Counted from the first letter of the stretch, positions 27,661 to 38,146 are shown. The stretch: 64,000 nt of DNA from Rhodanobacter sp. A1T4 (GCF_014207185.1 NZ_JACHCP010000004.1:372001-436000); one strand, 5' to 3'. Numbers and translations are program-made. Notes: generated from the sequence alone by a model not told the origin.

Positions 27661-28674
27661 TTGAGTCGGACGGGCAAAAAGCAGCCGGATCCGTTGGGTT
27701 CGATGAGCTTGACCATGGCCGATCTGGCCGATTTGGCGGGCGTTTCGAAAATTACCGTGTCGCGGGCGCTGAGCGACAGCCCGCTGGTCACGCCAAAAAC
27801 CCGCGAACAGATCCAGACGCTGGCGCGCGAGCACGGCTACAAGCTTAACGTCAGCGCGCGCAACCTGAGGCTACGCCGCAGCCATACGGTGGCGGTGATC
27901 GTGGAAATGAAGCCGTCGAGCGAACGCACGATGTTCGATCCGTATCCGCTGGTGCTGCTCGGCGGTATTTCACAGGAGTTGACTGCTGCGGGTTACAGCG
28001 TGCTGCTCACCACCCGCCAAGGCGCTACGGCGGCAGCGGTGCAGGCAGCCGACGGACTGATCCTGCTCGGGCAGGGCGTGCATCAGGACGCCGTGCGCAG
28101 GTTCGACAAGCTGGGTCTGCCGATGGTGGTGTGGGGTTCCCACGCGAAAGGCGACCCGCAAATCGTCGTTGGCGGTGACAACCGGCTGGGCGGCGCCATC
28201 GTCGCAGATCATTTCGTTTCGCTCGGCCGCCGTCATCCGGTGTTTATCGGCAACCCCAGTCACCCGGAAATCTTCGAGCGTTTGAATGGTTTCGTTGATG
28301 TGCTGGCCAAGCACGGGATCAAACCGCTGCTGATGCGTCGCGATGAATTCACGCCGGACTCGGGCATCGATGCGGTGCATTCGCTGAACGCGCGTGGGGT
28401 AAGTTTCGACGCTATTTTTGCCTGCAGCGATCTGCTGGCAATAGGTGCCATTCGCGCCACCATAGAGCTGGGGTACACGGTACCCGGCGATGTCTCGGTC
28501 GTTGGCTACGACGATATGCCGCTGGGGGCGAGCTTCATGCCGCCGCTCAGTTCGGTGCGACAGGATTGGCAGGGGGGCGGTACCTTGCTGGCGCGCAAGG
28601 TGCTGGCCCTGATCAATGGCGAGTCCACGACATCGGAAACTTTGCCGGTCACCTTGATCGTGCGTTCGACCTAG
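27661..28674 (+). CDS. LacI-family regulator of the GH65 sugar operon
   Basis: A 337-residue LacI-type regulator with an N-terminal helix-turn-helix (MADLADLAGVSKITVSRALSD) and a sugar-binding domain (VAVIVEMKPSSERTMFDPYPL; VVWGSHAKGD; VSVVGYDDMPLG). It has a TTG start, supported by AGGGGG 7 bases upstream; an ATG at codon 15 is the alternative. It is divergent from the GH65-phosphoglucomutase operon, with two abutting operators between. It ends 44 bases from the pilS stop on the opposite strand, marking the right end of the block that separates pilS from pilR. Confidence 0.93.
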   Translation: MSRTGKKQPDPLGSMSLTMADLADLAGVSKITVSRALSDSPLVTPKTREQIQTLAREHGYKLNVSARNLRLRRSHTVAVIVEMKPSSERTMFDPYPLVLLGGISQELTAAGYSVLLTTRQGATAAAVQAADGLILLGQGVHQDAVRRFDKLGLPMVVWGSHAKGDPQIVVGGDNRLGGAIVADHFVSLGRRHPVFIGNPSHPEIFERLNGFVDVLAKHGIKPLLMRRDEFTPDSGIDAVHSLNARGVSFDAIFACSDLLAIGAIRATIELGYTVPGDVSVVGYDDMPLGASFMPPLSSVRQDWQGGGTLLARKVLALINGESTTSETLPVTLIVRST

Positions 28675-28718
28675 CTGAGTGCTCGCTTCTGTGGGCTGGC
28701 CGTGGCAGCTTCAGCCGC

Positions 28719-30332
28719 TCATTTCGCGCTGGTGGCCGGTGTCAGAATCAGCCGGAAGCAGCTGCCGCCGCCGGCCACTCGCACGTATTCGAGTGCGGCC
28801 TGGTTGGCCTCACTCATCTGACGGGCCAGATAGAGGCCGAGCCCGGTGCCGTACTCATTGGTGGTGTAGAACGGTTCGAAAATCTGCGCCGCGACTTTTG
28901 GCGCAATGCCGGGGCCGCGATCAATCACTTCCAGGATCGGCACGCCGTGCTCGCCTTGTCGGGTAACTACCATCACCCGCGCCGGTTCGCCGGGCAGGCG
29001 GCCGTAGCGCAGCGCGTTCTGCACCAGATTCCAGACCACCTGCTGCAACTGCTGCGGGTCCGCCACCGCGGCTACCGGCGCACCAGCCGCAGCGACGACG
29101 CGTAGGGAGTCGGCGCCCAGGTCGTTGCCTTCGCTGTATTCCGCCACGAAATCCTGCGCCCAGTTTCCGAGATCGAGGGTTTCCGGTCGTGAGCGTTCGC
29201 GTCGCGACAGCTGCAGGATATTTTCGATGATTTCGTTGAGGCGGATGCAGTGGTTGTTAATGATTTCGACCATGCGCTGGTCGGTGCTGTCCATGCTTTT
29301 AGATTCGGCCAGCAGCTGTGCCGAGTAGCGGATCGCCGCCAGCGGATTGCGGATTTCATGGGCAATCGAGGCGGATAGCCGGCCCAGCGAGGTCAGCGTG
29401 AGTTCCTCGGCCCGGCGGGACAACAGTGAGGTGTCGTCGAGGAAGATCAGTACGTGCGAGTCGTCGTTCGGTGCCAGCCGGCTGAAGCGCGGGACCACCT
29501 CGGGCACGCCATCGGCGAGCTGGGTAGCGGTTTCGTCCAACTTTCCAGAGGTCATCCAGTGATAAAGACGGCGCGACAGCTCTGGGGCCAGTTGACCCAA
29601 GTCGCGCTGGTCGGCGCCCGGATTGCCCAGCAGCATCCACGCCGATTCGTTGATCTGATGGATGCGGTTGGCATCATCGACCAGCAGAACGCCGGTCTTC
29701 ATGCGTCGGATGATCAGCTCGTTGACCTGCGCCATATTGGCCAGATCGGTGCTGCGCTGTTCTGCTAGTGCTTCGGTCGCACGCAGCTGCCGGCCCAGTA
29801 CGTGACACAAGGTGGTGGCGGCGAAATAGGCGAGGCAAAAAAGTGCGGGTTCGAGTAGATCGCGATCGCCTGGGCCGCCATGGGTCGCTTCCAGAAAGGT
29901 GTGCCCCAGGATGCCCATCGTGGCCAGCGCCGCGAAGAAACTGGACAGCCGCAGTGGCAGGATCAGTGCGCCTGCGCACAGGTTGACCGCCAGCATCATG
30001 GAAATGCCGATACGGGCATCGTTCATGGCGGAAATGGCCAGCACGGCCGCGGCAATGTCCACCACCAGCGCGGCGGACACCGCCAGCTTGGCGAAACCCA
30101 TGCTGCGTCGAGTGAGCCCTAGGGATAGCAGCGCGAACAGCAGATAAAGCGTGGTCACGTAGCCGGCAAAGTTGAACGTACCCAGCTGGGGCCAGCCCAG
30201 TCCCAGCGGCGTGAAGGCCAGACTGACGTAGACCAGCGCCTGGATCACCCGGAATACGTTGAGAAACGTCAATTCATGTCGGACGGTTTGGGCGCCTGCG
30301 TAGCTGGTAGTCAGGGATGATGCGCTGGACAC
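28719..30332 (-). CDS. pilS: Type IV pilus sensor histidine kinase PilS
   Basis: A 537-residue membrane kinase with six hydrophobic segments in the first 190 residues, a PAS-like domain ([28 protein letters not shown]), HisKA with His325 ([21 protein letters not shown]) and an ATPase domain ([28 protein letters not shown]). This matches PilS, which senses pilin in the inner membrane and controls PilR. It is divergent from sucCD, the usual Xanthomonadales neighbour, but pilR does not follow. The next gene downstream is a convergent LacI regulator, so pilS now stands as a single-gene unit. Confidence 0.92.
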   Translation of the reverse strand: MSSASSLTTSYAGAQTVRHELTFLNVFRVIQALVYVSLAFTPLGLGWPQLGTFNFAGYVTTLYLLFALLSLGLTRRSMGFAKLAVSAALVVDIAAAVLAISAMNDARIGISMMLAVNLCAGALILPLRLSSFFAALATMGILGHTFLEATHGGPGDRDLLEPALFCLAYFAATTLCHVLGRQLRATEALAEQRSTDLANMAQVNELIIRRMKTGVLLVDDANRIHQINESAWMLLGNPGADQRDLGQLAPELSRRLYHWMTSGKLDETATQLADGVPEVVPRFSRLAPNDDSHVLIFLDDTSLLSRRAEELTLTSLGRLSASIAHEIRNPLAAIRYSAQLLAESKSMDSTDQRMVEIINNHCIRLNEIIENILQLSRRERSRPETLDLGNWAQDFVAEYSEGNDLGADSLRVVAAAGAPVAAVADPQQLQQVVWNLVQNALRYGRLPGEPARVMVVTRQGEHGVPILEVIDRGPGIAPKVAAQIFEPFYTTNEYGTGLGLYLARQMSEANQAALEYVRVAGGGSCFRLILTPATSAK

Positions 30333-30626
30333 GTGCGGGCATGCTCTGCGGCGATTTCAGTGAGTATAGAGGTGGCATCGTCCGCTGCGGTACGTGGCCG
30401 GCGAAGCGCATGGAAATGTCACGCGAGACAAGCAAAATCGGCTGGCTCTTTCCATTGCCGCCCGCTTCCGCGAAAATGGGCGGCCGAACAGCGCGGTTTC
30501 CCCCTCGTTGGCGTGGCAGAAAAACTGCACCCCCGCCAGCGTGTCACTCCGCCGTCCGACCTTCCCGACCCACGCGATCGCTTGCGTGCGGCCTCCATAA
30601 GTTTCTCCGTTCGCTCGAGGTATCGA

Positions 30627-31790
30627 ATGAATTTCCACGAGTACCAGGCCAAAGAGTTGTTCGCGCAGTACGGTATTGCCGTGCCGCCGGGCAAAGTTGC
30701 CAATTCACCCGACGCCGCTGTCGATGTCGCCAAGCACCTTGGTGGTTCGCAGTGGATGGTCAAGGCGCAGATTCACGCAGGCGGACGCGGCAAGTCCGGC
30801 GGCGTCAAGTTCTGCAAGACCCTTGACGATGTCCGCGCTGCCGCCAAGGGCATGCTCGGCACCAAGATGGCAACCTACCAGACCGCCGGCCGTGCGCTGC
30901 CGGTGAACCTTGTGCTGGTCACCGACGCGACCAACATCGCGAAAGAGCTGTACCTGTCGATCCTGGTGGATCGCGACAGCAAGTCGGTGTCGTTCATCGC
31001 CTCCAAGCACGGCGGCGTGGACATCGAGCAGGTCGCCAAGGAAACGCCGGAAGACATCCACACCATCGTCGTCGACTTCGTCGAAGGCCTGCAGCCATAT
31101 CAGTGCCGTCAGCTGGGTTTTGCGATGGACCTCAACGGCAAGCAGGTCAACCAGCTGACCAAGATCATGCTGGGCTTGTACAAGCTGTTCAACGAGAAAG
31201 ATCTGGCCCTGGTCGAGCTGAATCCGCTCGCCGTACTCGAAGACGGCACACTCGCCGCGCTCGACGGCAAGGTCGATTCGGATGACAACGCCGAATTCCG
31301 TCATCCGGATCTGGGCGCCATGCGCGATCTGACTCAGGAAGACGCGGCCGAAGCGGCTGCTGTGCAGAACAACCTCAATTACGTGACGATGGACGGCAGC
31401 ATCGGCTGCATGGTCAACGGCGCGGGTCTGGCCATGGCCACGATGGACGTGATCAAGCTGGCGGGCGGTGAGCCGGCCAACTTCCTCGACGTCGGCGGCG
31501 GCGCCACCAAGGAACGTGTCACCGAGGCGTTCAAGCTGATCCTGTCCTCGGACAAGGTCACCGCCATCCTGGTCAATATCTTCGGCGGCATCGTGCGCTG
31601 CGACCTGATTGCGGAAGGCATCATCGCCGCGGTGAAGGAAGTGGGCCTGAAGATCCCCGTCATCGTTCGCCTGCAGGGCACGAATGTCGAGAAGGGCCGC
31701 GAACTGCTGGCCAACTCCGGACTGGCGATCACGCCGGCCGACGATCTCAACGACGCGGCGCAAAAGGCCGTGGCTGCGGCCAAGGCTTAA
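30627..31790 (+). CDS. sucC: Succinate-CoA ligase (ADP-forming) beta subunit
   Basis: A 387-residue ATP-grasp subunit of the TCA-cycle enzyme that makes ATP and succinate from succinyl-CoA. It begins [16 protein letters not shown], as SucC proteins do; the open frame reaches back 98 codons, but that part is not SucC-like. Seen motifs are [10 protein letters not shown] in the ATP-grasp region, [22 protein letters not shown] and [13 protein letters not shown]. Length is normal. It is followed after 15 bases by sucD in one operon. Confidence 0.97.
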   Translation: MNFHEYQAKELFAQYGIAVPPGKVANSPDAAVDVAKHLGGSQWMVKAQIHAGGRGKSGGVKFCKTLDDVRAAAKGMLGTKMATYQTAGRALPVNLVLVTDATNIAKELYLSILVDRDSKSVSFIASKHGGVDIEQVAKETPEDIHTIVVDFVEGLQPYQCRQLGFAMDLNGKQVNQLTKIMLGLYKLFNEKDLALVELNPLAVLEDGTLAALDGKVDSDDNAEFRHPDLGAMRDLTQEDAAEAAAVQNNLNYVTMDGSIGCMVNGAGLAMATMDVIKLAGGEPANFLDVGGGATKERVTEAFKLILSSDKVTAILVNIFGGIVRCDLIAEGIIAAVKEVGLKIPVIVRLQGTNVEKGRELLANSGLAITPADDLNDAAQKAVAAAKA

Positions 31791-31805
31791 GGGAGACATG
31801 CAAGC

Positions 31806-32681
31806 ATGAGCGTTCTCGTCAACAAAAATACCAAGGTGATCGTGCAGGGCTTCACCGGCCAGCAGGGCACCTTCCACGCCGAACAGGCGATCGATTACGG
31901 CACCAAGGTTGTTGGTGGCGTGACCCCGGGCAAGGGCGGTTCAGAGCACATCGGTCTGCCAGTCTTCAACTCAGTCGATGAAGCTGTTCTCGAAACTGGT
32001 GCCGATGCGTCGGTGATCTTCGTGCCGCCGCCGTTCGCTGCCGACTCGATCCTCGAAGCGATCGATGCCGGTATCAAGGTGATCGTGGCGATCACCGAGG
32101 GCATCCCCGTGCTGGACATGCTGCGCGTCAAGAACGTGCTGGCACAGCATCCGGAAATCGTGCTGATCGGACCGAACTGCCCCGGCATCATCACCCCGGG
32201 CGAATGCAAGATCGGCATCATGCCGGGCCACATCCACAAGCCGGGCAAGGTCGGTATCGTGTCGCGCTCCGGCACGCTCACGTATGAAGCAGTGTTCCAG
32301 ACCACCAACGAAGGTCTGGGTCAGTCCACCTGCATCGGCATCGGTGGCGATCCGATCAACGGCCTCAACTTCATCGACTGCCTGAAGCTGTTCCAGGACG
32401 ATCCGCAGACCGAAGGCATCATCATGGTCGGCGAGATCGGTGGTTCGGCCGAGGAAGATGCCGCCGAGTTCATCGGTGAGTACGTCACCAAGCCGGTCGT
32501 CTCGTTCATTGCCGGTGCGTCCGCTCCGGCGGGTAAGCGCATGGGTCATGCTGGCGCGATCATCTCCGGCGGCAAGGGCACCGCCGCGGCGAAGTTTGCT
32601 GCGCTTGAGAAAGCTGGCGTCACCACGGTGAAGTCGCCTGCCGATCTGGGCAAGACACTTGCCAAACTGATGTCGAAATAA
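31806..32681 (+). CDS. sucD: Succinate-CoA ligase alpha subunit
   Basis: A 291-residue CoA-binding subunit that carries the transient phosphohistidine. Seen: the N-terminal CoA-binding fold ([19 protein letters not shown]), [16 protein letters not shown], the phosphohistidine segment [14 protein letters not shown], and [12 protein letters not shown]. Length is as usual. An AGGGAGAC ribosome site precedes it, it forms an operon with sucC, and a strong terminator follows its stop. Confidence 0.97.
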   Translation: MSVLVNKNTKVIVQGFTGQQGTFHAEQAIDYGTKVVGGVTPGKGGSEHIGLPVFNSVDEAVLETGADASVIFVPPPFAADSILEAIDAGIKVIVAITEGIPVLDMLRVKNVLAQHPEIVLIGPNCPGIITPGECKIGIMPGHIHKPGKVGIVSRSGTLTYEAVFQTTNEGLGQSTCIGIGGDPINGLNFIDCLKLFQDDPQTEGIIMVGEIGGSAEEDAAEFIGEYVTKPVVSFIAGASAPAGKRMGHAGAIISGGKGTAAAKFAALEKAGVTTVKSPADLGKTLAKLMSK

Positions 32682-32720
32682 GTTGATGACGCAGTAAGTC
32701 ACCGCTTTCTGGTGACAAGC

Positions 32721-32749
32721 AAAGGCCGCGGTCATGCCGCGGCCTTTTT
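32721..32749. terminator. Rho-independent terminator after sucCD
   Basis: GGCCGCGG pairs with CCGCGGCC around a 5-base loop, flanked by A and U tracts. It lies about 40 bases after the sucD stop and before the convergent LysR gene, so it may serve both strands. Confidence 0.9.
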
Positions 32750-32782
32750 ATTGGCGTCGAAGTGGCGTGTATTCGAGTGGCA

Positions 32783-33703
32783 TCAGCGCCGATGTTTCGT
32801 TCCTTCGGCAATCTGCAGGTCGCTGGCTGCAGCGCGAAGCAAAGTTTCGGTTAGTTGGGACAGTGCCGGCGAACGGATCGTCCAGTGCTGCCAATACATC
32901 GGAACGTCCAGCCAGCGATCGGACGCCAGGGTCTGCAGCATGCCGTTGGCAAGTGGGTTTTGCAGCATCGTGGCTGGTGCCATCGCCCAGCCAAGGCCAA
33001 GTGCGGCTGCTTCAACGAAGGCTGTCGACGACGGGATGTAATGGATCGGCGGCAACAGCTTCGCACGCGTGATGCTGCGTATGAATCGTGCCTGCAGGGT
33101 ATCCCTGCGATTGAACGTCAGTACCGGGGCATGGCCCAATGCGGCGGCATGGAGGCCATCGCTGAAGTAAGTCCTAACGAAGGCCGGTGAGGCGATCGGC
33201 AGGTAGCGCATCACCCCGAGCTTTTTTACCGCACAACCCTGCACGGGTTTGGCATCGGCCGTGACAGCACCCAGCACGGAACCGTCGCGCAGCAGGTCGG
33301 CGGAGTGATCCTGATCTTCTGTCTTTATGTCGAACAACATGCCATGCCGCGTATGCAGTTCGGCCAGCGCGGGTAGCAGCCAGCTGGCCAATGAGTCGGC
33401 ATTCACCGCAATCGCCATGGTCGACGGTGCCTTGTTCGCCGGATCAGCCGCGGCGAATTCGCCCAGCGTTTCGGCTTCCATCAGCTGCATCTGCTGCACG
33501 CTGCGCAGCAGGCGCTGGCCGGCACTGGTGGCACGGCAAGGGCTGCAGCGAAGGATAAGCACCTGGCCGAGGCGATCTTCGAGGGCCTTGATCCGCTGCG
33601 AGATGGCTGAAGGGGTCAGTGACAATCGGTGTGCTGCGCCGTCGAAGCTCCCCTCGGCGAGCACGGCGGCGAAGGCGGTGAGTTGGGGATTCAACAGCGT
33701 CAT
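32783..33703 (-). CDS. LysR-family regulator, ArgP/LysG type
   Basis: A 306-residue LysR-type regulator of the ArgP (IciA)/LysG subgroup: N-terminal winged helix-turn-helix (GSFDGAAHRLSLTPSAISQRIKALEDRLG) and a ligand-binding domain (AIAVNADSLASWLLPAL is characteristic of ArgP). It is divergent from a LysE-family exporter gene, the classic pairing in which the regulator senses lysine or arginine and switches on the exporter. The coinducer amino acid is not read from sequence. Confidence 0.92.
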   Translation of the reverse strand: MTLLNPQLTAFAAVLAEGSFDGAAHRLSLTPSAISQRIKALEDRLGQVLILRCSPCRATSAGQRLLRSVQQMQLMEAETLGEFAAADPANKAPSTMAIAVNADSLASWLLPALAELHTRHGMLFDIKTEDQDHSADLLRDGSVLGAVTADAKPVQGCAVKKLGVMRYLPIASPAFVRTYFSDGLHAAALGHAPVLTFNRRDTLQARFIRSITRAKLLPPIHYIPSSTAFVEAAALGLGWAMAPATMLQNPLANGMLQTLASDRWLDVPMYWQHWTIRSPALSQLTETLLRAAASDLQIAEGTKHRR

Positions 33704-33762
33704 GGATTAAGCACCTGCGGGCTGCTTTGGATGGTTTTTGCCATCTTAAGAAAATCTAATCT

Positions 33763-33781
33763 AGCTGAAGAATATTCAGCT
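33763..33781. promoter_or_regulatory. Inverted repeat AGCTGA-N7-TCAGCT between argP-like and lysE-like genes
   Basis: A 19-bp dyad with 6-bp arms in the 131-bp divergent promoter region. It fits the T-N11-A pattern that LysR-type proteins bind, and AT-rich DNA flanks it. It is probably the site of the adjacent regulator. Confidence 0.45.
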
Positions 33782-33834
33782 TTACTGATGATATCCCCTG
33801 CGCCAGATTGTGCTTCGTCTTCGGGAAAATTCCT

Positions 33835-34452
33835 ATGTCGTCCGCTGCCTATCTGGCCGGTCTCGGTACCGGTGCCAGCCTGATCATTGCGATCGGCGCC
33901 CAGAACGCTTTCGTGTTGCGGCAAGGCCTGCAGCGACGCCATGTCGGTCTGGTGGTGGCGATCTGCACCCTTTCGGACGTCACACTTATCCTGCTCGGCG
34001 TAGCAGGCATGGGGCTGGCGGTGCAGCAGCACGTTGGATTGCTGCAGTGGCTGCGCTATATCGGCGCGATCTTCCTGCTTGGTTATGGTCTGCTCGCGGC
34101 TTGGCGGGCGTGGCGTGGCACATCCGGCTTGCAGCCGACGGGCGGCGATATCGACGCTGATCGCTGGCGTGTTGCGCTGGCCTGCCTCGGCTTTACCCTG
34201 CTCAATCCGCATGTGTATCTGGATACTGTCGTGCTGCTCGGCTCGGTATCCACACACTACGCAGGCGATGCTCATTGGTGGTTCGCCAGCGGCGCGGCGA
34301 GCGCGAGCGTGGTCTGGTTTACCGGGCTTGGCTATGGCGCGCGACTGTTGCTACCGTGGTTTCGCAGTGCGCTGGCGTGGCGGCTGCTGGATGCCTTCGT
34401 CGCCGTGCTGATGCTGGTGCTGGCGTCGGTATTGCTGGGTGCATTTGGCTGA
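33835..34452 (+). CDS. LysE/ArgO-family basic amino acid exporter
   Basis: A 205-residue inner-membrane exporter with about six hydrophobic segments. The LysE signature is clear: GTGASLIIAIGAQNAFVLRQG near the N-terminus, and LNPHVYLDTVVLLGS in the middle. Start MSSAAYLAG was chosen since the transporter fold begins there; the nine upstream residues are not typical. It would export lysine and/or arginine (or their toxic analogues) under control of the divergent LysR protein. The nadE gene follows after 70 bases, probably as a separate unit. Confidence 0.92.
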   Translation: MSSAAYLAGLGTGASLIIAIGAQNAFVLRQGLQRRHVGLVVAICTLSDVTLILLGVAGMGLAVQQHVGLLQWLRYIGAIFLLGYGLLAAWRAWRGTSGLQPTGGDIDADRWRVALACLGFTLLNPHVYLDTVVLLGSVSTHYAGDAHWWFASGAASASVVWFTGLGYGARLLLPWFRSALAWRLLDAFVAVLMLVLASVLLGAFG

Positions 34453-34522
34453 ACTGTCGTGCTGTGTGCACGCGGCGCTCGGTTATCATGCGCGTCTGCA
34501 TTCGACGTCGGACCTCCAGGGC

Positions 34523-36145
34523 ATGACCACCTTACGCTTCGCGCTAGCGCAATTCGATTTTTCGGTGGGTGCGGTGGCCGCCAACGCGAAACGCATGCGT
34601 GGCCTGATCGAACAAGCGCAAGTGCAGGAGGCGGCGCTGATCGCGTTTCCGGAGCTGGCGCTGAGCGGTTATCCACCGGAGGATTTGTTGCTGCGGCCGA
34701 GTTTCCTTGCCGCTTGCGAAAGCGAGCTGAAATCTTTGGCGGCAGCGTCTGCAGGTACGGCAGTTATCGTTGGCCACCCGCACAGCGAGGGTGAGGTCTT
34801 CAACGCGGCCAGCCTGTTGCGTGAGGGTGCTATCGAAGTGACGGCGCACAAGCAGGCGCTGCCCAACTACGGTGTTTTCGACGACAAGCGCTATTTTCGA
34901 CCGGGCCATGAAAGTGTGGTGGTTACCATTGACGGCGTGCGCGTCGGCCTGCTGATTTGCGAAGACGTCTGGATGCCGGAGCCGGCAGCACAGGCGGCAG
35001 CAGCGGGTGCCGAACTCATCGTGGTGATCAATGCATCGCCTTGGGATGACGCCAAGCAGTCGACTCGCGAGGCCGTGCTGACGGCACGGGCACAGGAAAC
35101 CGGTTGCGCGATCGCCTACGTCAACGTGGTTGGTGGCCAGGATGAGGTGGTTTACGACGGTGCCTCGCTGCTGGTGAATGGCGACGGCCGCATTGCTGCC
35201 CGTGCGCCGGCATTCGTCGAGGGGCTGCTGTGGGCGCAGTTCGACGCGCAGACGCGCAGCCTTATTGCGGAAGACTGGCCCGAGGCCACGGATACCTCGC
35301 ACGAAGCGGTTCTGTACGCAGCACTTGTGCGCGGCATCCGCGACTACATCGACAAAAATGGCTTCGGCGGTGTGTTGCTGGGCCTGTCCGGCGGCATCGA
35401 TTCGGCGTTGACCCTGGCACTCGCGGTCGATGCGCTGGGCGCTGATCGCGTCACCGCGGTGATGATGCCGATGCGCTACACCTCACAATTGTCGCTGGAC
35501 GGAGCCCGTGCACAGGCGGAGCAGCTCGGCGTGGATTATCACGTGATCTCGATCGAGCCGACCTACGAGTCGTTCATCGATGCGTTGACGCCGGCGTTTG
35601 CAGGCAAGCCAGCCGATACCACCGAGGAAAACCTGCAGTCGCGTACGCGTGGCGTGATGCTGATGGCGTTGTCCAACAAGCACAGCCGGCTGCTGCTGGC
35701 GACCGGCAACAAGAGTGAGATGGCCGTCGGCTACGCCACCTTGTATGGCGACATGTGTGGCGCCTACGCGCCGCTGAAAGACGTTTACAAAACCGAGGTC
35801 TACAAGCTTTCACGCTGGCGCAATACCCAGCTGGGTGGTGCGGAGTTCATCCCGGTGGCCGTGATCGAGCGGCCGCCGTCGGCCGAGCTGCGCGAGGATC
35901 AGACCGATCAGGATTCACTGCCGCCTTACGACGAGCTCGATGCCATCCTCGAACGCTTTATCGAAGGCGAGCAGTCGCAGGCCGATATCGTTGCCGCGGG
36001 ATTCGCCGCCGAGACAGTGCGACGCGTCGCGCGGCTGGTGCTGGCCAACGAGTTCAAGCGGCGTCAATCGGCCCCTGGACCGCGCGTCACCACCCGTGCG
36101 TTTGGTCGCGAGCGGCGTTATCCCATCACATCCGGGTGGCGATAA
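34523..36145 (+). CDS. nadE: Glutamine-dependent NAD synthetase
   Basis: A 540-residue two-domain enzyme making NAD from deamido-NAD. The N-terminal nitrilase-like amidase domain carries the Glu/Lys/Cys triad (FPELALSGYPPED; KQALPNYGVFDDKRYF; LLICEDVWMPEP). The C-terminal ATP-pyrophosphatase domain has LGLSGGIDSALT and ATGNKSEMAVGYATLYGDMCG. Start MTTLRFALAQ was chosen because the amidase fold begins there. Length matches bacterial glutamine-type NadE. Confidence 0.96.
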   Translation: MTTLRFALAQFDFSVGAVAANAKRMRGLIEQAQVQEAALIAFPELALSGYPPEDLLLRPSFLAACESELKSLAAASAGTAVIVGHPHSEGEVFNAASLLREGAIEVTAHKQALPNYGVFDDKRYFRPGHESVVVTIDGVRVGLLICEDVWMPEPAAQAAAAGAELIVVINASPWDDAKQSTREAVLTARAQETGCAIAYVNVVGGQDEVVYDGASLLVNGDGRIAARAPAFVEGLLWAQFDAQTRSLIAEDWPEATDTSHEAVLYAALVRGIRDYIDKNGFGGVLLGLSGGIDSALTLALAVDALGADRVTAVMMPMRYTSQLSLDGARAQAEQLGVDYHVISIEPTYESFIDALTPAFAGKPADTTEENLQSRTRGVMLMALSNKHSRLLLATGNKSEMAVGYATLYGDMCGAYAPLKDVYKTEVYKLSRWRNTQLGGAEFIPVAVIERPPSAELREDQTDQDSLPPYDELDAILERFIEGEQSQADIVAAGFAAETVRRVARLVLANEFKRRQSAPGPRVTTRAFGRERRYPITSGWR

Positions 36146-36198
36146 CAGGAATTCGGGGGGCTGGCTCGCCTCGACGCTGCTCCGTCCGGCAGCAATAA

Positions 36199-36226
36199 AA
36201 AAGCCGGCGATCACTCGCCGGCTTTT
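36199..36226. terminator. Bidirectional terminator between nadE and bamD
   Basis: A 12-bp perfect stem (AAAAGCCGGCGA with TCGCCGGCTTTT) closes on a TCAC loop. It lies between the convergent nadE and bamD stops and can serve both. Confidence 0.92.
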
Positions 36227-36245
36227 CGATTTCTGACCAATCTCC

Positions 36246-37100
36246 TCAATAGTGTCCGGAGAATGGCACCATCTTGCGCAAGGTCGACGGCGCATGCGGC
36301 CACTTCGGGTCGGTCAGGTAGGGGTGATTCGGGTAGTTCAGCGCCAGCACCTGACGGGTCTGGTCGGCCAGTTCCTTGTGGTCGAGTGCCAGATAGCTAC
36401 GGGTGAGGATCGCCAGCGCATCGCCGGTTTGTGGCGCCTGCTGGTAATGCTCGATGACATACTGCGAGCGGTCGGCCGAAGCTACATAAGCCTTGTTGCG
36501 CAGATAGAACTTGGCCACATCTATCTCGAACTGCGCCAGACTGTTACGTAAATAAATCATGCGCTGGCGCGCGTCGGCCGCGTAGGCGCTGTCGGGATAG
36601 CGCCGGGTCAGCTCGGAGAAATCGTCGAACGACTGCAGGTTGTAGCCTTGGTCGCGGCGTGCTTGGCCATTCTCGCGGTAGACGTAGCGCTCAATTACAC
36701 CCGTGGTGCGCTCGAAATTGATCAGGCCGCGCAAGTAGTAGGCATAATCGATGTGATTGTTGGCCGGATACGTCTTGAGGAAGCGGTTCACCGTCGAATA
36801 GGCATCATCGAGCTGGTTGTTCTTGTACTGCGCGTAAGTCAGATCAAGCTGGGCCTGCTCGTTGTACGGACCCGACGGAAAACGCGCGATCAGGCGCTGA
36901 TAGGCTTTGACCGCTGCCGCATAGTCGGAATTTTCCAGCGAATTGTGCGCATTGTTGTAAAGCGCATCCACCGGCATGGTATCGAGCGTGTCGCGTTTAT
37001 GATGGAACATTGAACATGCGCTCATCGATACCGCGAGCGCGAGCACGGTAAGTACCTTGAAAACACGCAATTTGGACATCGGCAGTTTCATTACACGCAT
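36246..37100 (-). CDS. bamD: Outer-membrane assembly lipoprotein BamD
   Basis: A 284-residue lipoprotein of the BAM complex that folds beta-barrels into the outer membrane. Signal peptide with a lipobox (MSAC), then TPR repeats: PVDALYNNAHNSLENSDYAAAVKAYQRLIARFPSGPY is the BamD hallmark, and further repeats follow. Three ATGs lie close together (37100, 37091, 37079) with no clear ribosome site; I chose the first, which gives a normal signal peptide. It is divergent from rluD, a gene order common in gammaproteobacteria. Confidence 0.95.
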   Translation of the reverse strand: MRVMKLPMSKLRVFKVLTVLALAVSMSACSMFHHKRDTLDTMPVDALYNNAHNSLENSDYAAAVKAYQRLIARFPSGPYNEQAQLDLTYAQYKNNQLDDAYSTVNRFLKTYPANNHIDYAYYLRGLINFERTTGVIERYVYRENGQARRDQGYNLQSFDDFSELTRRYPDSAYAADARQRMIYLRNSLAQFEIDVAKFYLRNKAYVASADRSQYVIEHYQQAPQTGDALAILTRSYLALDHKELADQTRQVLALNYPNHPYLTDPKWPHAPSTLRKMVPFSGHY

Positions 37101-37171
37101 GGGAAAAGAATTCAGATGTTTGATCGAAGAGGCATGATAGCCGAAACCGGCCATAGCCCGTGGGGACAACC

Positions 37172-38146
37172 ATGACTACCATTCGGCATGAGGCGGGCGT
37201 GCCTCTGGCCGCCGCAGGACGTAGATTCGACCAGGCTTTGGCCGAGATGTTCCCCGATTACTCACGGTCGCGACTCAGCGGCTGGATCAAATCCGGCGCG
37301 GTGACCCTGGATGGCGCGCAGGCACCGCCCCGTCAGCTGCTGCGTGGCGGCGAGCAGGTTTTGCTGCAGGTCGAGCTGGAGGTCGAGGTCTCCAGCGAGC
37401 CCGAAGCGATCGCACTGGAGATCGTGCACGAGGACGAATATCTGCTGGTGCTGAACAAGCCAGCTGGACTGGTCGTGCACCCAGGCGCCGGTAACCCGGC
37501 GGGAACCCTGCTGAACGCGCTGCTGCACCACGATCCGAAGCTGGCCGAGCTGCCGCGTGGCGGCATTGTGCACCGACTGGACAAGGACACCTCCGGACTG
37601 ATGGTGGTGGCCAAAACATTGCCGGCCTGCACGGCGCTGGTCGACCTGCTGTCCCGTCATGAGGTGGAGCGCCAATACGAGGCTGTCGTGCTGGGTACGA
37701 TGGTGTCCGGCGGCACGGTAGATGCAGCCATCGGACGTCACATGGGCGATCGACTGCGTCAGTCGGTGCGCGACGAAGAGGATGGCAAGCATGCGGTCAC
37801 GCATTACCGGCTGCGCGAGCGCTTCCGTGCCCACAGCCTGCTGCAGTGCCAGCTGGAAACCGGCCGCACGCATCAGATCCGCGTGCACATGGCGCATATC
37901 AACCACCCGCTGCTGGGCGACCCGCTGTACGGCGGCGGTCTGAAACTGCCCAAGGGCGCCTCACCGGAACTGATCGCCACTCTGCGCGGTTTTCGCCGCC
38001 AGGCGCTGCACGCCGAGCGGCTTTCGTTCGTGCATCCGGTCACGGAGGAGGCGCTGTCGTTCATTGTGGAACGGCCGGCAGATCAGCTGGCGTTGATCGA
38101 AGCGCTACGGGCGGATCTGGCAGCCCACGGCGCCGACGAGTATTGA
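37172..38146 (+). CDS. rluD: 23S rRNA pseudouridine synthase RluD
   Basis: A 324-residue pseudouridine synthase that modifies helix 69 of 23S rRNA (1911/1915/1917 in E. coli). N-terminal S4 domain ([31 protein letters not shown]) and catalytic domain with Asp in [20 protein letters not shown], plus [25 protein letters not shown]. The ATG at 37172 follows GGGGA; a GTG four codons earlier is possible. Its stop abuts the pgeF start with no gap. Confidence 0.96.
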   Translation: MTTIRHEAGVPLAAAGRRFDQALAEMFPDYSRSRLSGWIKSGAVTLDGAQAPPRQLLRGGEQVLLQVELEVEVSSEPEAIALEIVHEDEYLLVLNKPAGLVVHPGAGNPAGTLLNALLHHDPKLAELPRGGIVHRLDKDTSGLMVVAKTLPACTALVDLLSRHEVERQYEAVVLGTMVSGGTVDAAIGRHMGDRLRQSVRDEEDGKHAVTHYRLRERFRAHSLLQCQLETGRTHQIRVHMAHINHPLLGDPLYGGGLKLPKGASPELIATLRGFRRQALHAERLSFVHPVTEEALSFIVERPADQLALIEALRADLAAHGADEY

